Positions 42,782-52,389 are shown, counted from the first letter of the stretch. The stretch is 64,000 bases of DNA from JBAXQQ01 sp037131695 (GCA_964638715.1 CAZWZF010000005.1:110234-174233); one strand, 5' to 3'. The notes: generated by a model from the letters alone, not told the origin. Numbers and translations: made by a program.

Positions 42782-43429
42782 ATGCAGACGTTAGCACGTG
42801 AATATTTCGTAAACTTTCATGGCATGGGTGATGAAGACATCGTTGTACATGCGCGTGAAGGATGCAAACAGGCTACGGAACATCTTCTATCAAAGTACCG
42901 TAGTATTGTTGAAGGGAAGGCGCGTTCATATTTCCTGGTAGGCGCTGACCACGAAGATATAGTACAAGAAGGAATGATTGGGTTGTTTAAGGCAATACGG
43001 GATTTTCGCAATGACCGTATGCTTCCGTTCCGCGCCTTTGCAGAATTGTGTATAAGCCGACAGATTTTCACCGCCATTAAAGCCGCCACCCGGCAAAAGC
43101 ATATTCCGCTCAATTCTTACGTTTCACTCCATGCTAATTTATACGATTCAGATTCTGATCGCACACTAATAGATACCATCGCCGAAACCGCCACCAGCGA
43201 CCCGGAAGAGGTAGTAATCACCCAGCAATTCACCGATGATTTGCGCAAGAAAATTAAAAACGACCTTTCAAGCCTGGAAAGCGCAGTATTGCGCAGCCAC
43301 TTGGAAGGAAAATCATACCAGGAAATAGCTGGTGATTTAAACCGCCGTGTGAAGTCAATCGACAACGCGCTGCAAAGAGCAAAACGCAAAATAGGCCGAT
43401 CGTTGAAAATGATGATGGCAGCGACTTAG
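42782..43429 (+). CDS. SigH-like sigma-70-family RNA polymerase sigma factor
   Basis: The 215-residue protein strongly resembles Firmicutes SigH (sigma-30). Region 2 reads HLLSKYRSIVEGKARSYFLVG then HEDIVQEGMIGLFKAIRDF, FRAFAELCISRQIFTAIKAATRQKHIPLNSYVSL is conserved, and region 4 reads LSSLESAVLRSHLEGKSYQEIAGDLNRRVKSIDNALQRAKRKI. In Firmicutes SigH controls the transition to stationary phase, competence and sporulation. No sporulation gene is in the window, so a growth-phase role is only an inference. No anti-sigma gene is adjacent. Confidence 0.92.
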   Translation: MQTLAREYFVNFHGMGDEDIVVHAREGCKQATEHLLSKYRSIVEGKARSYFLVGADHEDIVQEGMIGLFKAIRDFRNDRMLPFRAFAELCISRQIFTAIKAATRQKHIPLNSYVSLHANLYDSDSDRTLIDTIAETATSDPEEVVITQQFTDDLRKKIKNDLSSLESAVLRSHLEGKSYQEIAGDLNRRVKSIDNALQRAKRKIGRSLKMMMAAT

Positions 43430-43455
43430 GAAGAGAGAAGAGAGAAGAGAGAAAA
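43429..43455. repeat. Heptanucleotide array (AGAGAAG type)
   Basis: GGAAGAG, AGAAGAG, AGAAGAG, AGAAAAA directly after the sigma-factor stop codon. The same motif recurs at 56054-56086. Confidence 0.85.
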
Positions 43456-43486
43456 AGTGGCGTCACCGTCTCGGTGACGAAGAGAT

Positions 43487-43513
43487 AACTGAAAACTGAA
43501 CACTGAAAACATA
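43487..43513. repeat. Heptanucleotide array (AACTGAA type)
   Basis: AACTGAA, AACTGAA, CACTGAA, AACATAA. It is a second copy type of the array at 28014. Confidence 0.75.
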
Positions 43514-43520
43514 AAACTAC

Positions 43521-43552
43521 AAAAAGACCGCAGAAAATCTGCGGTCTTTTTT
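43521..43552. terminator. Bidirectional terminator between convergent genes
   Basis: AAAAAGACCGCAGA and TCTGCGGTCTTTTTT. The poly-A and poly-T ends let it serve both strands. Confidence 0.92.
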
Positions 43553-43591
43553 GATAACCGTTTATTATTTATTAAAATCACACTACGCTAT

Positions 43592-44164
43592 TTATTCAGC
43601 TTGTCCCAGTGCCATTTTTACAGTTTGAATTAAATTTGACTGATAGAATGGTTTTGCCAGCAGCATGATAGGCGAGTATTTTAACGCTTCTGCCATTAAT
43701 GTGCTGTCCGGGTATCCGGTGATGATTACTACCGGTATTTGCCCGTGAGATTCGCGGATATGACGTAAAATTGTTGGCCCGTCCATCTCCGGCATTTTCA
43801 GGTCAAGTAAAATTACATCCGGCACACTTCTTTTTATCATGCTTAATGCTTCTGCGCCGCGTGATGCTGATTGAGTAGAAAAACCTTCCAGTTCCAATGT
43901 TTCTGTAACGTATTCGCGAATAGCTGATTCGTCGTCAATAATCATGGCCAATTTGCGTTCCGGCATTACCTGCTGTGATTCTGCCCAGCGATACAGCATG
44001 CTTTTACTGAATCGCCATGAACCGCCAACCTTGTATGATGGTATTTTCCGTTCGCGTGCTAATCTGCGTAACGTTTCTTCATGCATCTGCAAAAAAGTAG
44101 CAGCTTGCTTGGCGTCGAGCATATCTTCGCCAGCGGGAATGTTGTCCATAGAGTTTTTTGCCAT
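43592..44164 (-). CDS. Excisionase-type HTH fused to a response-regulator receiver
   Basis: A 190-residue protein. Residues 14-62 form an excisionase/MerR-type helix-turn-helix (MLDAKQAATFLQMHEETLRR, PSYKVGGSWRFSKSMLYRW). Residues 71-188 form a complete receiver with the acidic pair Asp77-Asp78, phosphoacceptor Asp121 (ILLDLKMPEMDG), Thr in VVIITGYP and Lys in LLAKPF. The DNA-binding domain precedes the receiver, the reverse of OmpR proteins. No kinase is adjacent. A GGAG site precedes the ATG. Confidence 0.9.
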   Translation of the reverse strand: MAKNSMDNIPAGEDMLDAKQAATFLQMHEETLRRLARERKIPSYKVGGSWRFSKSMLYRWAESQQVMPERKLAMIIDDESAIREYVTETLELEGFSTQSASRGAEALSMIKRSVPDVILLDLKMPEMDGPTILRHIRESHGQIPVVIITGYPDSTLMAEALKYSPIMLLAKPFYQSNLIQTVKMALGQAE

Positions 44165-44343
44165 AATATTTCTCCTGCATTCACACTCAATGCAATCTGT
44201 TGTAAATTATAGTGTATTTATTACAAATGTGCAAGGTGTATGTGAAAAATATTTATTTTTTTTATTTTTTTATATATACTATGTATACAACTTAGTCGAA
44301 ATTTAGTAATTTTATAGAAAAAACGTGAAAAGGAAGTATAAAA

Positions 44344-45708
44344 ATGCCTAATAGACGCACAATGTTGCCCGGCGATAAAATGCCAACAGCCTGGTATAAC
44401 ATCATGGCTGATATGCCAAATCCGCCACAGCCATATTTACACCCGGGCACTCAGGAGCCATTGACTCCGGATGTTTTAACTCCTATTTTCCCAATGTCGC
44501 TAATTGAGCAGGAAGTGTCAACAGAACGCTGGATCGATATCCCCGGCGAAGTTATAGACGCCTTGCGACAGTACAGGCCCACACCGCTGCATCGCGCTTA
44601 TCGCTTAGAAAAAATGCTGGGCACACCAGCGCGAATTTATTATAAACACGAAGGCATCAGCCCAACCGGCAGCCATAAATCAAATACCGCTATCCCGCAG
44701 GCCTATTATAACAAGCAGGCTGGCATCAAGAGATTGGCTACCGAAACCGGTGCCGGTCAGTGGGGATGCGCGTTATCATTAGCTTGCAACTGGTACGGTA
44801 TGGATTGTACCGTTTATATGGTAAAGGTATCTTATCATCAGAAACCCTACCGCAAAACCATGATGCGATTATGGGGATCTGACGTTATTGCGTCACCAAG
44901 TAACCTTACAAATGCCGGTCGCGCAGTATTGGCAGAAAACCCTGATTCGTTGGGAAGCCTTGGTATAGCAATTTCTGAAGCAGTAGAAGATGCTGCCACC
45001 CATAATGATACCAATTATTCACTCGGTTCAGTGCTTAACCATGTGTTGATGCACCAGACAGTAATTGGTTTGGAATGTATAGAACAAATGGATATGATAG
45101 GCGAGTATCCGGATGTTGTTGTCGGATGCTGCGGTGGTGGTTCAAACTTTGGTGGTTTGATATTCCCGTTCCTTGGTCAGAAATTCCGCAAAGAAGCCAG
45201 AAAAGACACCCAGTTTATTGGTGTTGAACCAGCTGCATGCCCAAGTTTAACCCGTGGCGAATATAGATTTGATTATGGTGATGTCGCAAAGACTACCCCG
45301 TTAGTTAAAATGTATACTCTTGGCCATAACTTCATGCCGGCTGGCATTCATGCTGGCGGTCTGCGCTATCATGGTATGTCCGGTTTAATCAGCCAACTGG
45401 TTAACGAAGGTCATATCGAAGCGGTTGCATATCCGCAGAATCCAGTATTCGACGCTGCCGCCATGTTCGCAAGAGCAGAAGGCATCATCCCCGCACCGGA
45501 AAGCTCACACGCTATCCGCGGCGGTATTGACGCAGCATTGAAAGCTAAGGCAGAAAACAAAGAGAAAGTTATTCTCATTGGCCTTTCTGGCCATGGCTTC
45601 CTGGATATGGGCGCTTATGAAAGCTACATTGATGGCAATCTGCAAGATTTCGAGTTGCCACAGGCAGAGTTGGATAAAGCACTCAACGAATTGCCAATCA
45701 TCCCTTAA
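44344..45708 (+). CDS. TrpB2-type tryptophan synthase beta-like PLP enzyme
   Basis: The 454-residue protein belongs to the TrpB2 class (TrpB-like PLP-dependent enzymes), with long N-terminal extension (WYNIMADMPNPPQPYLHPGT). The PLP Lys is Lys112 in ISPTGSHKSN, followed by ETGAGQWGCALSLAC, the phosphate loop CCGGGSNFGG, and a C-terminal GLSGHGFLDM. TrpB2 can make tryptophan from serine and indole and may act without TrpA, or as a serine deaminase. No trpA or other trp gene is nearby. AAGGAAG precedes the ATG. Confidence 0.93.
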   Translation: MPNRRTMLPGDKMPTAWYNIMADMPNPPQPYLHPGTQEPLTPDVLTPIFPMSLIEQEVSTERWIDIPGEVIDALRQYRPTPLHRAYRLEKMLGTPARIYYKHEGISPTGSHKSNTAIPQAYYNKQAGIKRLATETGAGQWGCALSLACNWYGMDCTVYMVKVSYHQKPYRKTMMRLWGSDVIASPSNLTNAGRAVLAENPDSLGSLGIAISEAVEDAATHNDTNYSLGSVLNHVLMHQTVIGLECIEQMDMIGEYPDVVVGCCGGGSNFGGLIFPFLGQKFRKEARKDTQFIGVEPAACPSLTRGEYRFDYGDVAKTTPLVKMYTLGHNFMPAGIHAGGLRYHGMSGLISQLVNEGHIEAVAYPQNPVFDAAAMFARAEGIIPAPESSHAIRGGIDAALKAKAENKEKVILIGLSGHGFLDMGAYESYIDGNLQDFELPQAELDKALNELPIIP

Positions 45709-45718
45709 ACTGCACCTT

Positions 45719-45747
45719 GCCCCCTGTGAAAATCTTTTACGGGGGGA
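45719..45747 (+). terminator. Probable terminator after trpB2
   Basis: CCCCCTGTGAAAA and TTTTACGGGGGG form an imperfect stem followed by ATTTTTA. It ends close to the next gene's ribosome site. Confidence 0.7.
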
Positions 45748-45768
45748 TTTTTATGTCTGGGAGATAAT

Positions 45769-46866
45769 ATGAGAAACGGAATTGTTATTTCCGGGGTATC
45801 ATGCCTCGATTTATTTTTATATGACACTTCACCGCTTGCCACTCGCGAGAGTTTATCGTTGGTGAATAATACTGCGTATCGCGCCGGCGGTATTACCTCA
45901 AATGCTGGCAGAGCGCTGGCTAAACTGGGCATTCCGGTAGAATTCCTCACCGTAATCGGCAATGATGCCAACGGCGATATTATGCTGGATATCTGGAATA
46001 ACGACGGTGTAGATACCAGCACGGTAATGCGTACCGATGAAGCCGGTACATCACTCAGCGTATTGCCGGTTTATAAAGATGGCAAGCGCGGGGTATATTT
46101 TTGCCCGGGTACAAACGGAATAATGGATGCAGAGATGCTGGCGGGAAAAAATGGCGAAAATATTACCCGCTTAGAAGAAAAAGAGATATTTCACCTGGGT
46201 TACCCGCCATTATTGAATAACCTGCAAGGCAAGAATCTCACTGAATTTTTATTAACAGTGAAAAAAAGCGGTGTCGTGGTATCGCTGGATACAACTCCGA
46301 TTGCTGACGATACTTCATTGCCGGAGATGTTGGGTGATTCATTGGGAGTTGCTGACATATTTACGCCGAATATTGAGGAAGCATCGCAAACCGCAGGACT
46401 TTTCAACAAACTGGTGAAAAAAGCCCGTGAAAAAGGGATGGATATTGAAAACGTCATATCACCGGAAGAATTGCTGGAAACCGGTGAAAAGCTGTTAACG
46501 TATGGTTTGCCATTGCTTGTAATTACCCTGGGACCCCAAGGTGTCTTCATTTGCACCGGCAGCGAGGACAAAGTATCGCGGCTCCCTTATAATATTGCGG
46601 CAAATCAGCGCGTGTTTGTGCCAGGATACAAAGTAACCGGGCCAATTAATACCACCGGCGCCGGCGATACCTTCACCGCCGCGTTCCTTACCGGACTATG
46701 CAAAAAAGTCGGAAGTCTCAGCGATATCGCGCGTTTTGCCCATTGTGCCGGTGCAACCTTCGTAGACCTGTCAAAAGGCCCATCAACATTTGAACAGGTA
46801 ATATCATTATTGCCGAAAATGCAGGTAAGCGAACCTGTAAATGAAGGCCTGGCAGAGATGATTTAG
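45769..46866 (+). CDS. PfkB-family carbohydrate kinase
   Basis: A 365-residue ribokinase-like enzyme. The first signature is GGITSNAGRALAKLGIPVEFLTVIGNDANGD-like at about 42-70, and the second is the anion hole and catalytic Asp in TTGAGDTFTAAFLTGL near 300-315. A central insertion (VKKAREKGMDIENVISPEEL) is longer than usual. It phosphorylates a sugar or nucleoside; the substrate is unknown. GGGAGATA precedes the ATG. Confidence 0.92.
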   Translation: MRNGIVISGVSCLDLFLYDTSPLATRESLSLVNNTAYRAGGITSNAGRALAKLGIPVEFLTVIGNDANGDIMLDIWNNDGVDTSTVMRTDEAGTSLSVLPVYKDGKRGVYFCPGTNGIMDAEMLAGKNGENITRLEEKEIFHLGYPPLLNNLQGKNLTEFLLTVKKSGVVVSLDTTPIADDTSLPEMLGDSLGVADIFTPNIEEASQTAGLFNKLVKKAREKGMDIENVISPEELLETGEKLLTYGLPLLVITLGPQGVFICTGSEDKVSRLPYNIAANQRVFVPGYKVTGPINTTGAGDTFTAAFLTGLCKKVGSLSDIARFAHCAGATFVDLSKGPSTFEQVISLLPKMQVSEPVNEGLAEMI

Positions 46867-46954
46867 GTTAGGTGGTTAGGTGTTAAGTGTTAGTCAGTTA
46901 GCAACTAAATCCGAACAAAAAAGTCATGAATTCAAATTGAGAATTGCATATCGT

Positions 46955-46999
46955 CGAAAACCACCCCCCGCCCCTCCTTGGCAAGGAGGGGAGTTTACT
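46955..46999. repeat. REP-like GC-rich palindrome
   Basis: CCCCTCCTTG and CAAGGAGGGG form a 10-bp stem with one loop base (46971-46991), flanked by AAAACCACCCCCCG. The whole is the inverse of the repeat at 6154-6190. Confidence 0.75.
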
Positions 47000-47018
47000 T
47001 CTGTAGGAATATATTTTC

Positions 47019-47044
47019 GGTCACTGAGACTTGTCGAAGTGACC
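47019..47044. repeat. GGTCACT hairpin repeat
   Basis: GGTCACT and AGTGACC flank GAGACTTGTCGA. Similar sequences are common intergenic repeats in many genomes. With the REP element and the amt promoter it fills the 338-bp gap between the kinase and amt genes. Confidence 0.6.
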
Positions 47045-47080
47045 CACTCTGAAAACTACCCCCCCCTCTCATTACCGCTA

Positions 47081-47109
47081 TTGACGTCGCTTCCCCTCAT
47101 TGATACAAT
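47081..47109 (+). promoter_or_regulatory. Promoter of the Amt/Rh gene
   Basis: TTGACG (47081-47086), 17 bp, TACAAT (47104-47109), about 95 bp before the TTG start. Confidence 0.75.
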
Positions 47110-47204
47110 CACGGAGTTAATTATTTATAGATTTAAATTCTTCAACGCACTATCTGGTCAGTAAGTGCTTATTTTATAGTAATTAATTTGAGGGAGATAC
47201 GTCT

Positions 47205-48371
47205 TTGAAAAAGCTATCCTTGATGGCGCTGTTTTGCGTCATCTTACTGGGTCTGCTCACCACCTCTGCCAATGCGCAGGGAATAGCAGACTTGCAGCAA
47301 GTGGAGCAGTATAACTTCTCCATTAACATCCTTGCTATGCTTCTCGTCGGTTTCGGTTTCCTGATGGTATTTGTGCGCAAATATGGCTATTGCGCGACCA
47401 CCGGAACCTATTTGGTTGTGGCTGTCGGCTTGCCTCTCTACATTTTGCTGCGTTCGTCCGGCATGTTTGGCGAGGAACACATTATCGAAGCATCCACTAT
47501 TAAAGCACTACTTTTTGCTGAGTTTGCGGCTGCTTCTGCCTTGATTGCCATGGGTGCGGTATTGGGCAGGCTTAAACTGTACCAATATGCTTTGTTGGCA
47601 CTGTTTTTAATTCCAGCCTATATGCTTAATGAATTTCTGGTGCTTGATGGCGGATTGGGAATTACCAAAGGTTTTGTCGATACTGCCGGTTCTATCATTA
47701 TTCACGCTTTCGGCGCATATTTCGGCATCGGGATGGCAATTATGCTCACCAGCAAGGCACAACGTGAAATCTCAATTGAAACCGATGCTACATCTGACCG
47801 TTTCTCTATGTTGGGTTCCATGGTTTTATGGCTTTTCTGGCCAAGTTTCTGCAGTGCGATTGTCGATCATTCCCAGATACCAATGACCGCAGTGAATACA
47901 GTACTTGCTTTGTGTGGCGCCACCATTGCAACCTATATATTCAGCAATATATTCCGCAAGGGAAAAACTTCTATTGCCGATATGGCGAATGCAGCACTTG
48001 CCGGTGGTGTCGCCATCGGTGCAACCTGTAATGTTGTTACCCCGACGATGGCTTTTATTATCGGGATTTTAGCCGGCACACTCTGTGTAATCGGTTATGT
48101 TTTCATTCAACCGGCGATGGAAGCAAAACTGAAATTAATCGACACCTGTGGAGTGCATAACCTTCACGGTATGCCCGGTCTGCTGGGCGGCTTAATTGTA
48201 GTTATGATTACTCCGGCAATCGCCACTGCGCAATTAGTGGGCATTGTTGTAACGGTAGTCCTTGCTCTGATATGCGGTTTAGTTGCCGGTGCAATCATTA
48301 AGGCAACCGGTAAAAAACAATTATGTTATGAAGACGGCGATGAATGCTGCGAAAGTGAAATAATAGCGTAG
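47205..48371 (+). CDS. Amt/Rh-family ammonium transporter
   Basis: A 388-residue membrane protein with a cleavable-looking N-terminal segment (residues 1-25) and about eleven transmembrane helices. The twin pore His residues are visible: His167 in SIIIHAFGAYFGIGMA and His318 in CGVHNLHGMPGLLGG. The IHAFGAYFG and LNEFLVL motifs are closer to Rh glycoproteins than to AmtB, so this is a Rh-like channel for NH3 or possibly CO2. The C-terminal tail is Cys/Glu-rich (CYEDGDECCESE). The start is TTG with GAGGGAGA upstream. No glnK gene is adjacent, unlike typical amtB. Confidence 0.88.
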   Translation: MKKLSLMALFCVILLGLLTTSANAQGIADLQQVEQYNFSINILAMLLVGFGFLMVFVRKYGYCATTGTYLVVAVGLPLYILLRSSGMFGEEHIIEASTIKALLFAEFAAASALIAMGAVLGRLKLYQYALLALFLIPAYMLNEFLVLDGGLGITKGFVDTAGSIIIHAFGAYFGIGMAIMLTSKAQREISIETDATSDRFSMLGSMVLWLFWPSFCSAIVDHSQIPMTAVNTVLALCGATIATYIFSNIFRKGKTSIADMANAALAGGVAIGATCNVVTPTMAFIIGILAGTLCVIGYVFIQPAMEAKLKLIDTCGVHNLHGMPGLLGGLIVVMITPAIATAQLVGIVVTVVLALICGLVAGAIIKATGKKQLCYEDGDECCESEIIA

Positions 48372-48401
48372 TAATTTATTGCCAATTAAATTAATTTTGT
48401 A

Positions 48402-48430
48402 GGGGCAGGTTCTAAACCTGCCCCTTTTTT
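48402..48430 (+). terminator. Intrinsic terminator after the Amt/Rh gene
   Basis: GGGGCAGGTT and AACCTGCCCC with a 3-nt loop, then TTTTTT. Confidence 0.93.
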
Positions 48431-48522
48431 ACATAAATTAATTCTGTTACATTATTGACATATAGGTCAGTAATACATATTATTGTATCATTATAATTAA
48501 AACTCGCATTTGGGGGATTATT

Positions 48523-51500
48523 ATGGCTTTATCTGGTCGCATTTACATTTTTCTAATGATGGCTGCCCTTGGTGTTTCACCTTTGATAGCTGACACATAT
48601 TTTGTTCGACAAAATGGCAATGATTGGGGTGGGAACGGCAAAACTTCTGGTACTGCATTTGCAACGGTACTGCGGGCAGCGCAGGTGGTTAACAATGGTG
48701 ACAAGATTGTGATTGGACCGGGAACGTATAGTTCTGCCGCTTTGATTGCTGACCGTTGGGGAACGACAGTAAATAAACTTGTTGTTGTTGGCGATGAAAA
48801 TGGTAAATTAACCGGAGACAAAGCGGGTGCAGTGGTATTGACGCCAACAACAGCGTCAGAGGCGGCACTTACATTTTCCCAATGTAAAAACCTGCAAATA
48901 ACCGGGCTTACCTTTCATGGTCCCGGACAAGGGATAAAACTGGAGAAATGTTCTTCCGTCGTTATTGAACGCTGTACTTTTGATGGTTTGAGTCGCGGTA
49001 TAGCAGTAGAGAATACAGATGGATTGCAGATTGCCACCAGTGTGTTGACGAGAAACACTTTAGGAATTTTCGTAAAAGGTTCCAGTGATGTTAATATTCA
49101 TCATGTTTCAGTTGCCGGTGCTACTACAGCCGGAATTTTAATTTTGCAAAGCGGGACAGGAAGTATTGAGAAATCACTTTTTGCAAATAATAATTCCAAT
49201 TTTGTTGCTGATGATATTTCTGCGCCGTCATGGCACAGTGATTATAATGTATTGACCGGCATTACCGGGCCTTGGGGTGCGGTCCCCACTATCGCCAATG
49301 TTTATGAGTGGAATTCCGCCTCTGACCAGGATCGCCATAGTGTGTATGTAATGCCTGCTTTTGTAAACGCTAAAAATTATGACTTGCATATTGACCCGAA
49401 TGTAACCTGGGGTGGGGGATTGCCGGGAATGAATGTTGGCTTTGCCAGTACTCCTGAACTCGATCGCGATGGAAAACCGCTGCGAATTCGCAACGGCGCT
49501 GTCAACGTAGGAGCATATGACTATCCTGATGAAGTACCTGCAACTGGTTGGAAAAAGCTGAATCATAAAATGAATGCTGAACATCAGCGTCAAAGTGCCG
49601 GCATATATAAGCCAGACGGAACACTGATTCGCACCTTGCTTGCGGACGCCTGCGGCGTGCGCGAATTATGGTGGGATGGCCTGGATGATATGGGACAACC
49701 GGCACCGGCAGGACCTTATGAAGTGCGAAGCATTACCCATAATATATGGCTGTTGGATGACGGCGCAATCGGCGATAACGGCAACCTGAAAGGCACGTAC
49801 AACTGCGATAATGCAGACAGGGTGGTGGTACTGCCTGATGGCGGCTTTGCCATCACTGCTGTGTATGATGAAGCTGGTTACACTTTGCGAAGATATAGCT
49901 CCAGCGGACAATCGATATTTGCCAGCGCGCTGGTTGATGGCGAGTTCTGGGGTTTGGCCACCTTGGGAGATACCATCATTGGCGGTCGCGGCAAGGGTAA
50001 AGATGCTCAGATAGTTCGTTTAATAATGCCGGGTGAACGCGCGCCGATGGCGACAGGTGCAGACTATTATTCTATTTTCGGGATTGGCGAGACTGGCACT
50101 GGCATTGGACTGGCAGTTAAGGGTAATCTGGTGTATGCCAGTATTGCCGGGTTGAATATTGTTCGTGTAATTGACTTGACTACTGGATTAAAAACCGCCG
50201 ATTGGCCGGTTGCAAATGTCAGTGACATTGCCTGCGATTCGCAAGGAGCAATCTGGGTAATATCCGGTACTGATGTGGTATCGCTCACCGCTGATGGCAA
50301 GATTGATAAACGTATCGCCACCGGATTGACCGAAGCGAATTACTTGACTGCTGGTTCCGGTAAATTAGCTGTGAATGACCGCAAAAAATGCAGAATCGCG
50401 ATTATTGATATCGCCGCTGGTAAGGTAAGCAATTCTTTCGGGCAGGACCGCACAAAAGATTACTGGATGCCAGTTAAGCCGGATACTTTCCGCGACCCGC
50501 GCGGTATGGCAATGTATCCAGATGGACGATTGATTGTTACAGAACACGCCCGGGTCCGCATATTATCACCTGATAAACTGGATGCCAGCGTAGACCTGGT
50601 GAGCAACTTCATGGAAACTGCTGTTGTCCATCCGCAAAAGCCGGAATATGTTTATTGCGGTTTGGGGTTGTACCAGGTAGATGAAAAGACCGGTGCGTGG
50701 AAATGGGTATTGGAAACGCCGACGGCACCATATTTTGTTGCCAAAGATGAAGATGTCTGGGCTGGCAAGCGCATCGGTTCACCAGGTTTATCGGTTGTCT
50801 TAGGCGGCAGGCCATTTATTGGATTCTATAATTCAGACGGCAAAGGATCATTGAAATTATTTGATGTGACTGACTCGCTTAAACCGCGACTGGCACTGGA
50901 TTATGATAACAAAGACAAGGTGCTGGGTGGGTGGGCGTATGATACTATTTGCTTCACGAAAGACAACAGCATTGTATACGGCCGCAGTTATACCCAATCA
51001 TTCAATATCATAAAATTCACCGGTTTGGATAAAGATAATAATCCATCATTTGACTTTGCCCATCCTACCCATATCGGCAATGCTAAAGAAACAGGTATAC
51101 GGAATATGACGAGTATCAACGCCATCACCAGCGATACCGCCACCGGCGACATCTATTTCCTGGCAGTTACCGACCAGTTCAAGAAGATGGTTCCCGGTTG
51201 GGGTGCGGATGGCACAGGTGTTGGGCGAGTTACCGCGGATGCGACACCAAAATGGTTTGCCCGCAGCAGCGGCGGCAACTATATGTCCATCAGTAGTGTG
51301 AATGACGGCAAGCAAACCTGGGTGATGGCTGCAAAGAGTTTTGGCGGGCAGGTAGATGTCTTTGACCCGGATGGATTGCGAATAACCACCGGCAATTGGA
51401 GTGAACCGAGTGGTTACAGCATCGGTTTTGTAGATATGCGCTACGGCATTCATTCATACCTGCGCGCAGATGGCAAGCCGGGAGCCTATATAGAAGATGA

Positions 51501-52389
51501 TGCGATTGGCCGTTTTGCCCGCTATAGAATGGAAGGCGGCAATACACTAAAGAAAACGATGACACCATTTGCCTGGGATAATACCGGCGTAATTGCCGGC
51601 AATATGCCGCAGTCAGATAAGACAGCAGGGGAAAACCTGGAAAAAATGCAGACTGTACCAAAGGTTGAGGCATTAACAGTGAATGGTGATTGGTCACAGT
51701 GGGAAAAAGCCGGGGTATCTCCGCAAATCATTGGCTTGCCATGCAATGTTGGCTTTAAACGCACCATGGCGGATGGACTTATGCAGTCATTTCGCGAAGG
51801 CACCATGATAGGAGCGATTGCCCATGACGGCGCAAATTTCTATGTTTATTTCGTAGCCGCAGATGATACACCATTGTTTGAAGCCACTACTCCAGTAGAT
51901 TTGTGGCGGTATGATGGTATAGAATTGTGGATAGAAGAAGAACAATTCGGATTGAGCCTGATGAAAGATGGCAAACCCGGGATATTCAAATGGCGGTTCC
52001 ACGACCGCGCAGGTGCTGAATGGAAAGCTGGTTATGGTTTGCCTAAAGAAAATGTTTGGGGAGAGAAGATAGCCGACCTGTCTGCCAATAAACTCGGACA
52101 GCGGCTGGAATCTATCACCGGCACATCATTTGCCGGCAAACCGGGGTTTGCAGTAATGGCAAAGATTCCATTTGAAGAGGTGAAATTGGTAGGCGGCATA
52201 GCCGGAAGAGAAGGGAAAGTTCTTTCTATGACAGGCCAGCCCGGTGAATTAGTACGCTTTGCGGTTTCATTAAATAACATATCACTGCGCGGTCGCAGTC
52301 AAGATTACATGATAGACTGGCCCGCCGGCAGAATGTATGCCGACCCAACCAGGTCGTACCCGTTTATGATGGGAAAGGGTAAAGAGTAA
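48523..52389 (+). CDS. Large secreted beta-helix/beta-propeller/CBM9-like protein
   Basis: A 1288-residue protein with a signal peptide (1-23). Residues 24-320 form a right-handed parallel beta helix with the DUF1565-type start YFVRQNGNDWGGNGKTSGTAF and stacked turns. Residues 330-410 hold a FlgD-like segment (SAGIYKPDGTLIRTLLAD, GLDDMGQPAPAGPYEV). Residues about 420-1050 show repeated NHL/beta-propeller strands (GLAVKGNLVYAS, GMAMYPDGRLIVTEHARV). Residues about 1070-1285 resemble a CBM9/DOMON-type sandwich (VNGDWSQW, HDGANFYVYFVAADDTP, DGIELWIEE). No catalytic acid can be assigned, so lyase or hydrolase activity is open. It probably binds or processes polysaccharide outside the cell. Confidence 0.78.
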   Translation: MALSGRIYIFLMMAALGVSPLIADTYFVRQNGNDWGGNGKTSGTAFATVLRAAQVVNNGDKIVIGPGTYSSAALIADRWGTTVNKLVVVGDENGKLTGDKAGAVVLTPTTASEAALTFSQCKNLQITGLTFHGPGQGIKLEKCSSVVIERCTFDGLSRGIAVENTDGLQIATSVLTRNTLGIFVKGSSDVNIHHVSVAGATTAGILILQSGTGSIEKSLFANNNSNFVADDISAPSWHSDYNVLTGITGPWGAVPTIANVYEWNSASDQDRHSVYVMPAFVNAKNYDLHIDPNVTWGGGLPGMNVGFASTPELDRDGKPLRIRNGAVNVGAYDYPDEVPATGWKKLNHKMNAEHQRQSAGIYKPDGTLIRTLLADACGVRELWWDGLDDMGQPAPAGPYEVRSITHNIWLLDDGAIGDNGNLKGTYNCDNADRVVVLPDGGFAITAVYDEAGYTLRRYSSSGQSIFASALVDGEFWGLATLGDTIIGGRGKGKDAQIVRLIMPGERAPMATGADYYSIFGIGETGTGIGLAVKGNLVYASIAGLNIVRVIDLTTGLKTADWPVANVSDIACDSQGAIWVISGTDVVSLTADGKIDKRIATGLTEANYLTAGSGKLAVNDRKKCRIAIIDIAAGKVSNSFGQDRTKDYWMPVKPDTFRDPRGMAMYPDGRLIVTEHARVRILSPDKLDASVDLVSNFMETAVVHPQKPEYVYCGLGLYQVDEKTGAWKWVLETPTAPYFVAKDEDVWAGKRIGSPGLSVVLGGRPFIGFYNSDGKGSLKLFDVTDSLKPRLALDYDNKDKVLGGWAYDTICFTKDNSIVYGRSYTQSFNIIKFTGLDKDNNPSFDFAHPTHIGNAKETGIRNMTSINAITSDTATGDIYFLAVTDQFKKMVPGWGADGTGVGRVTADATPKWFARSSGGNYMSISSVNDGKQTWVMAAKSFGGQVDVFDPDGLRITTGNWSEPSGYSIGFVDMRYGIHSYLRADGKPGAYIEDDAIGRFARYRMEGGNTLKKTMTPFAWDNTGVIAGNMPQSDKTAGENLEKMQTVPKVEALTVNGDWSQWEKAGVSPQIIGLPCNVGFKRTMADGLMQSFREGTMIGAIAHDGANFYVYFVAADDTPLFEATTPVDLWRYDGIELWIEEEQFGLSLMKDGKPGIFKWRFHDRAGAEWKAGYGLPKENVWGEKIADLSANKLGQRLESITGTSFAGKPGFAVMAKIPFEEVKLVGGIAGREGKVLSMTGQPGELVRFAVSLNNISLRGRSQDYMIDWPAGRMYADPTRSYPFMMGKGKE

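Noticed and set aside
46880..47164. A 94-residue plus-strand frame between the kinase and amt genes
   Set aside because: It crosses the REP palindrome, the GGTCACT hairpin and the amt promoter, has no ribosome site and resembles no protein family.
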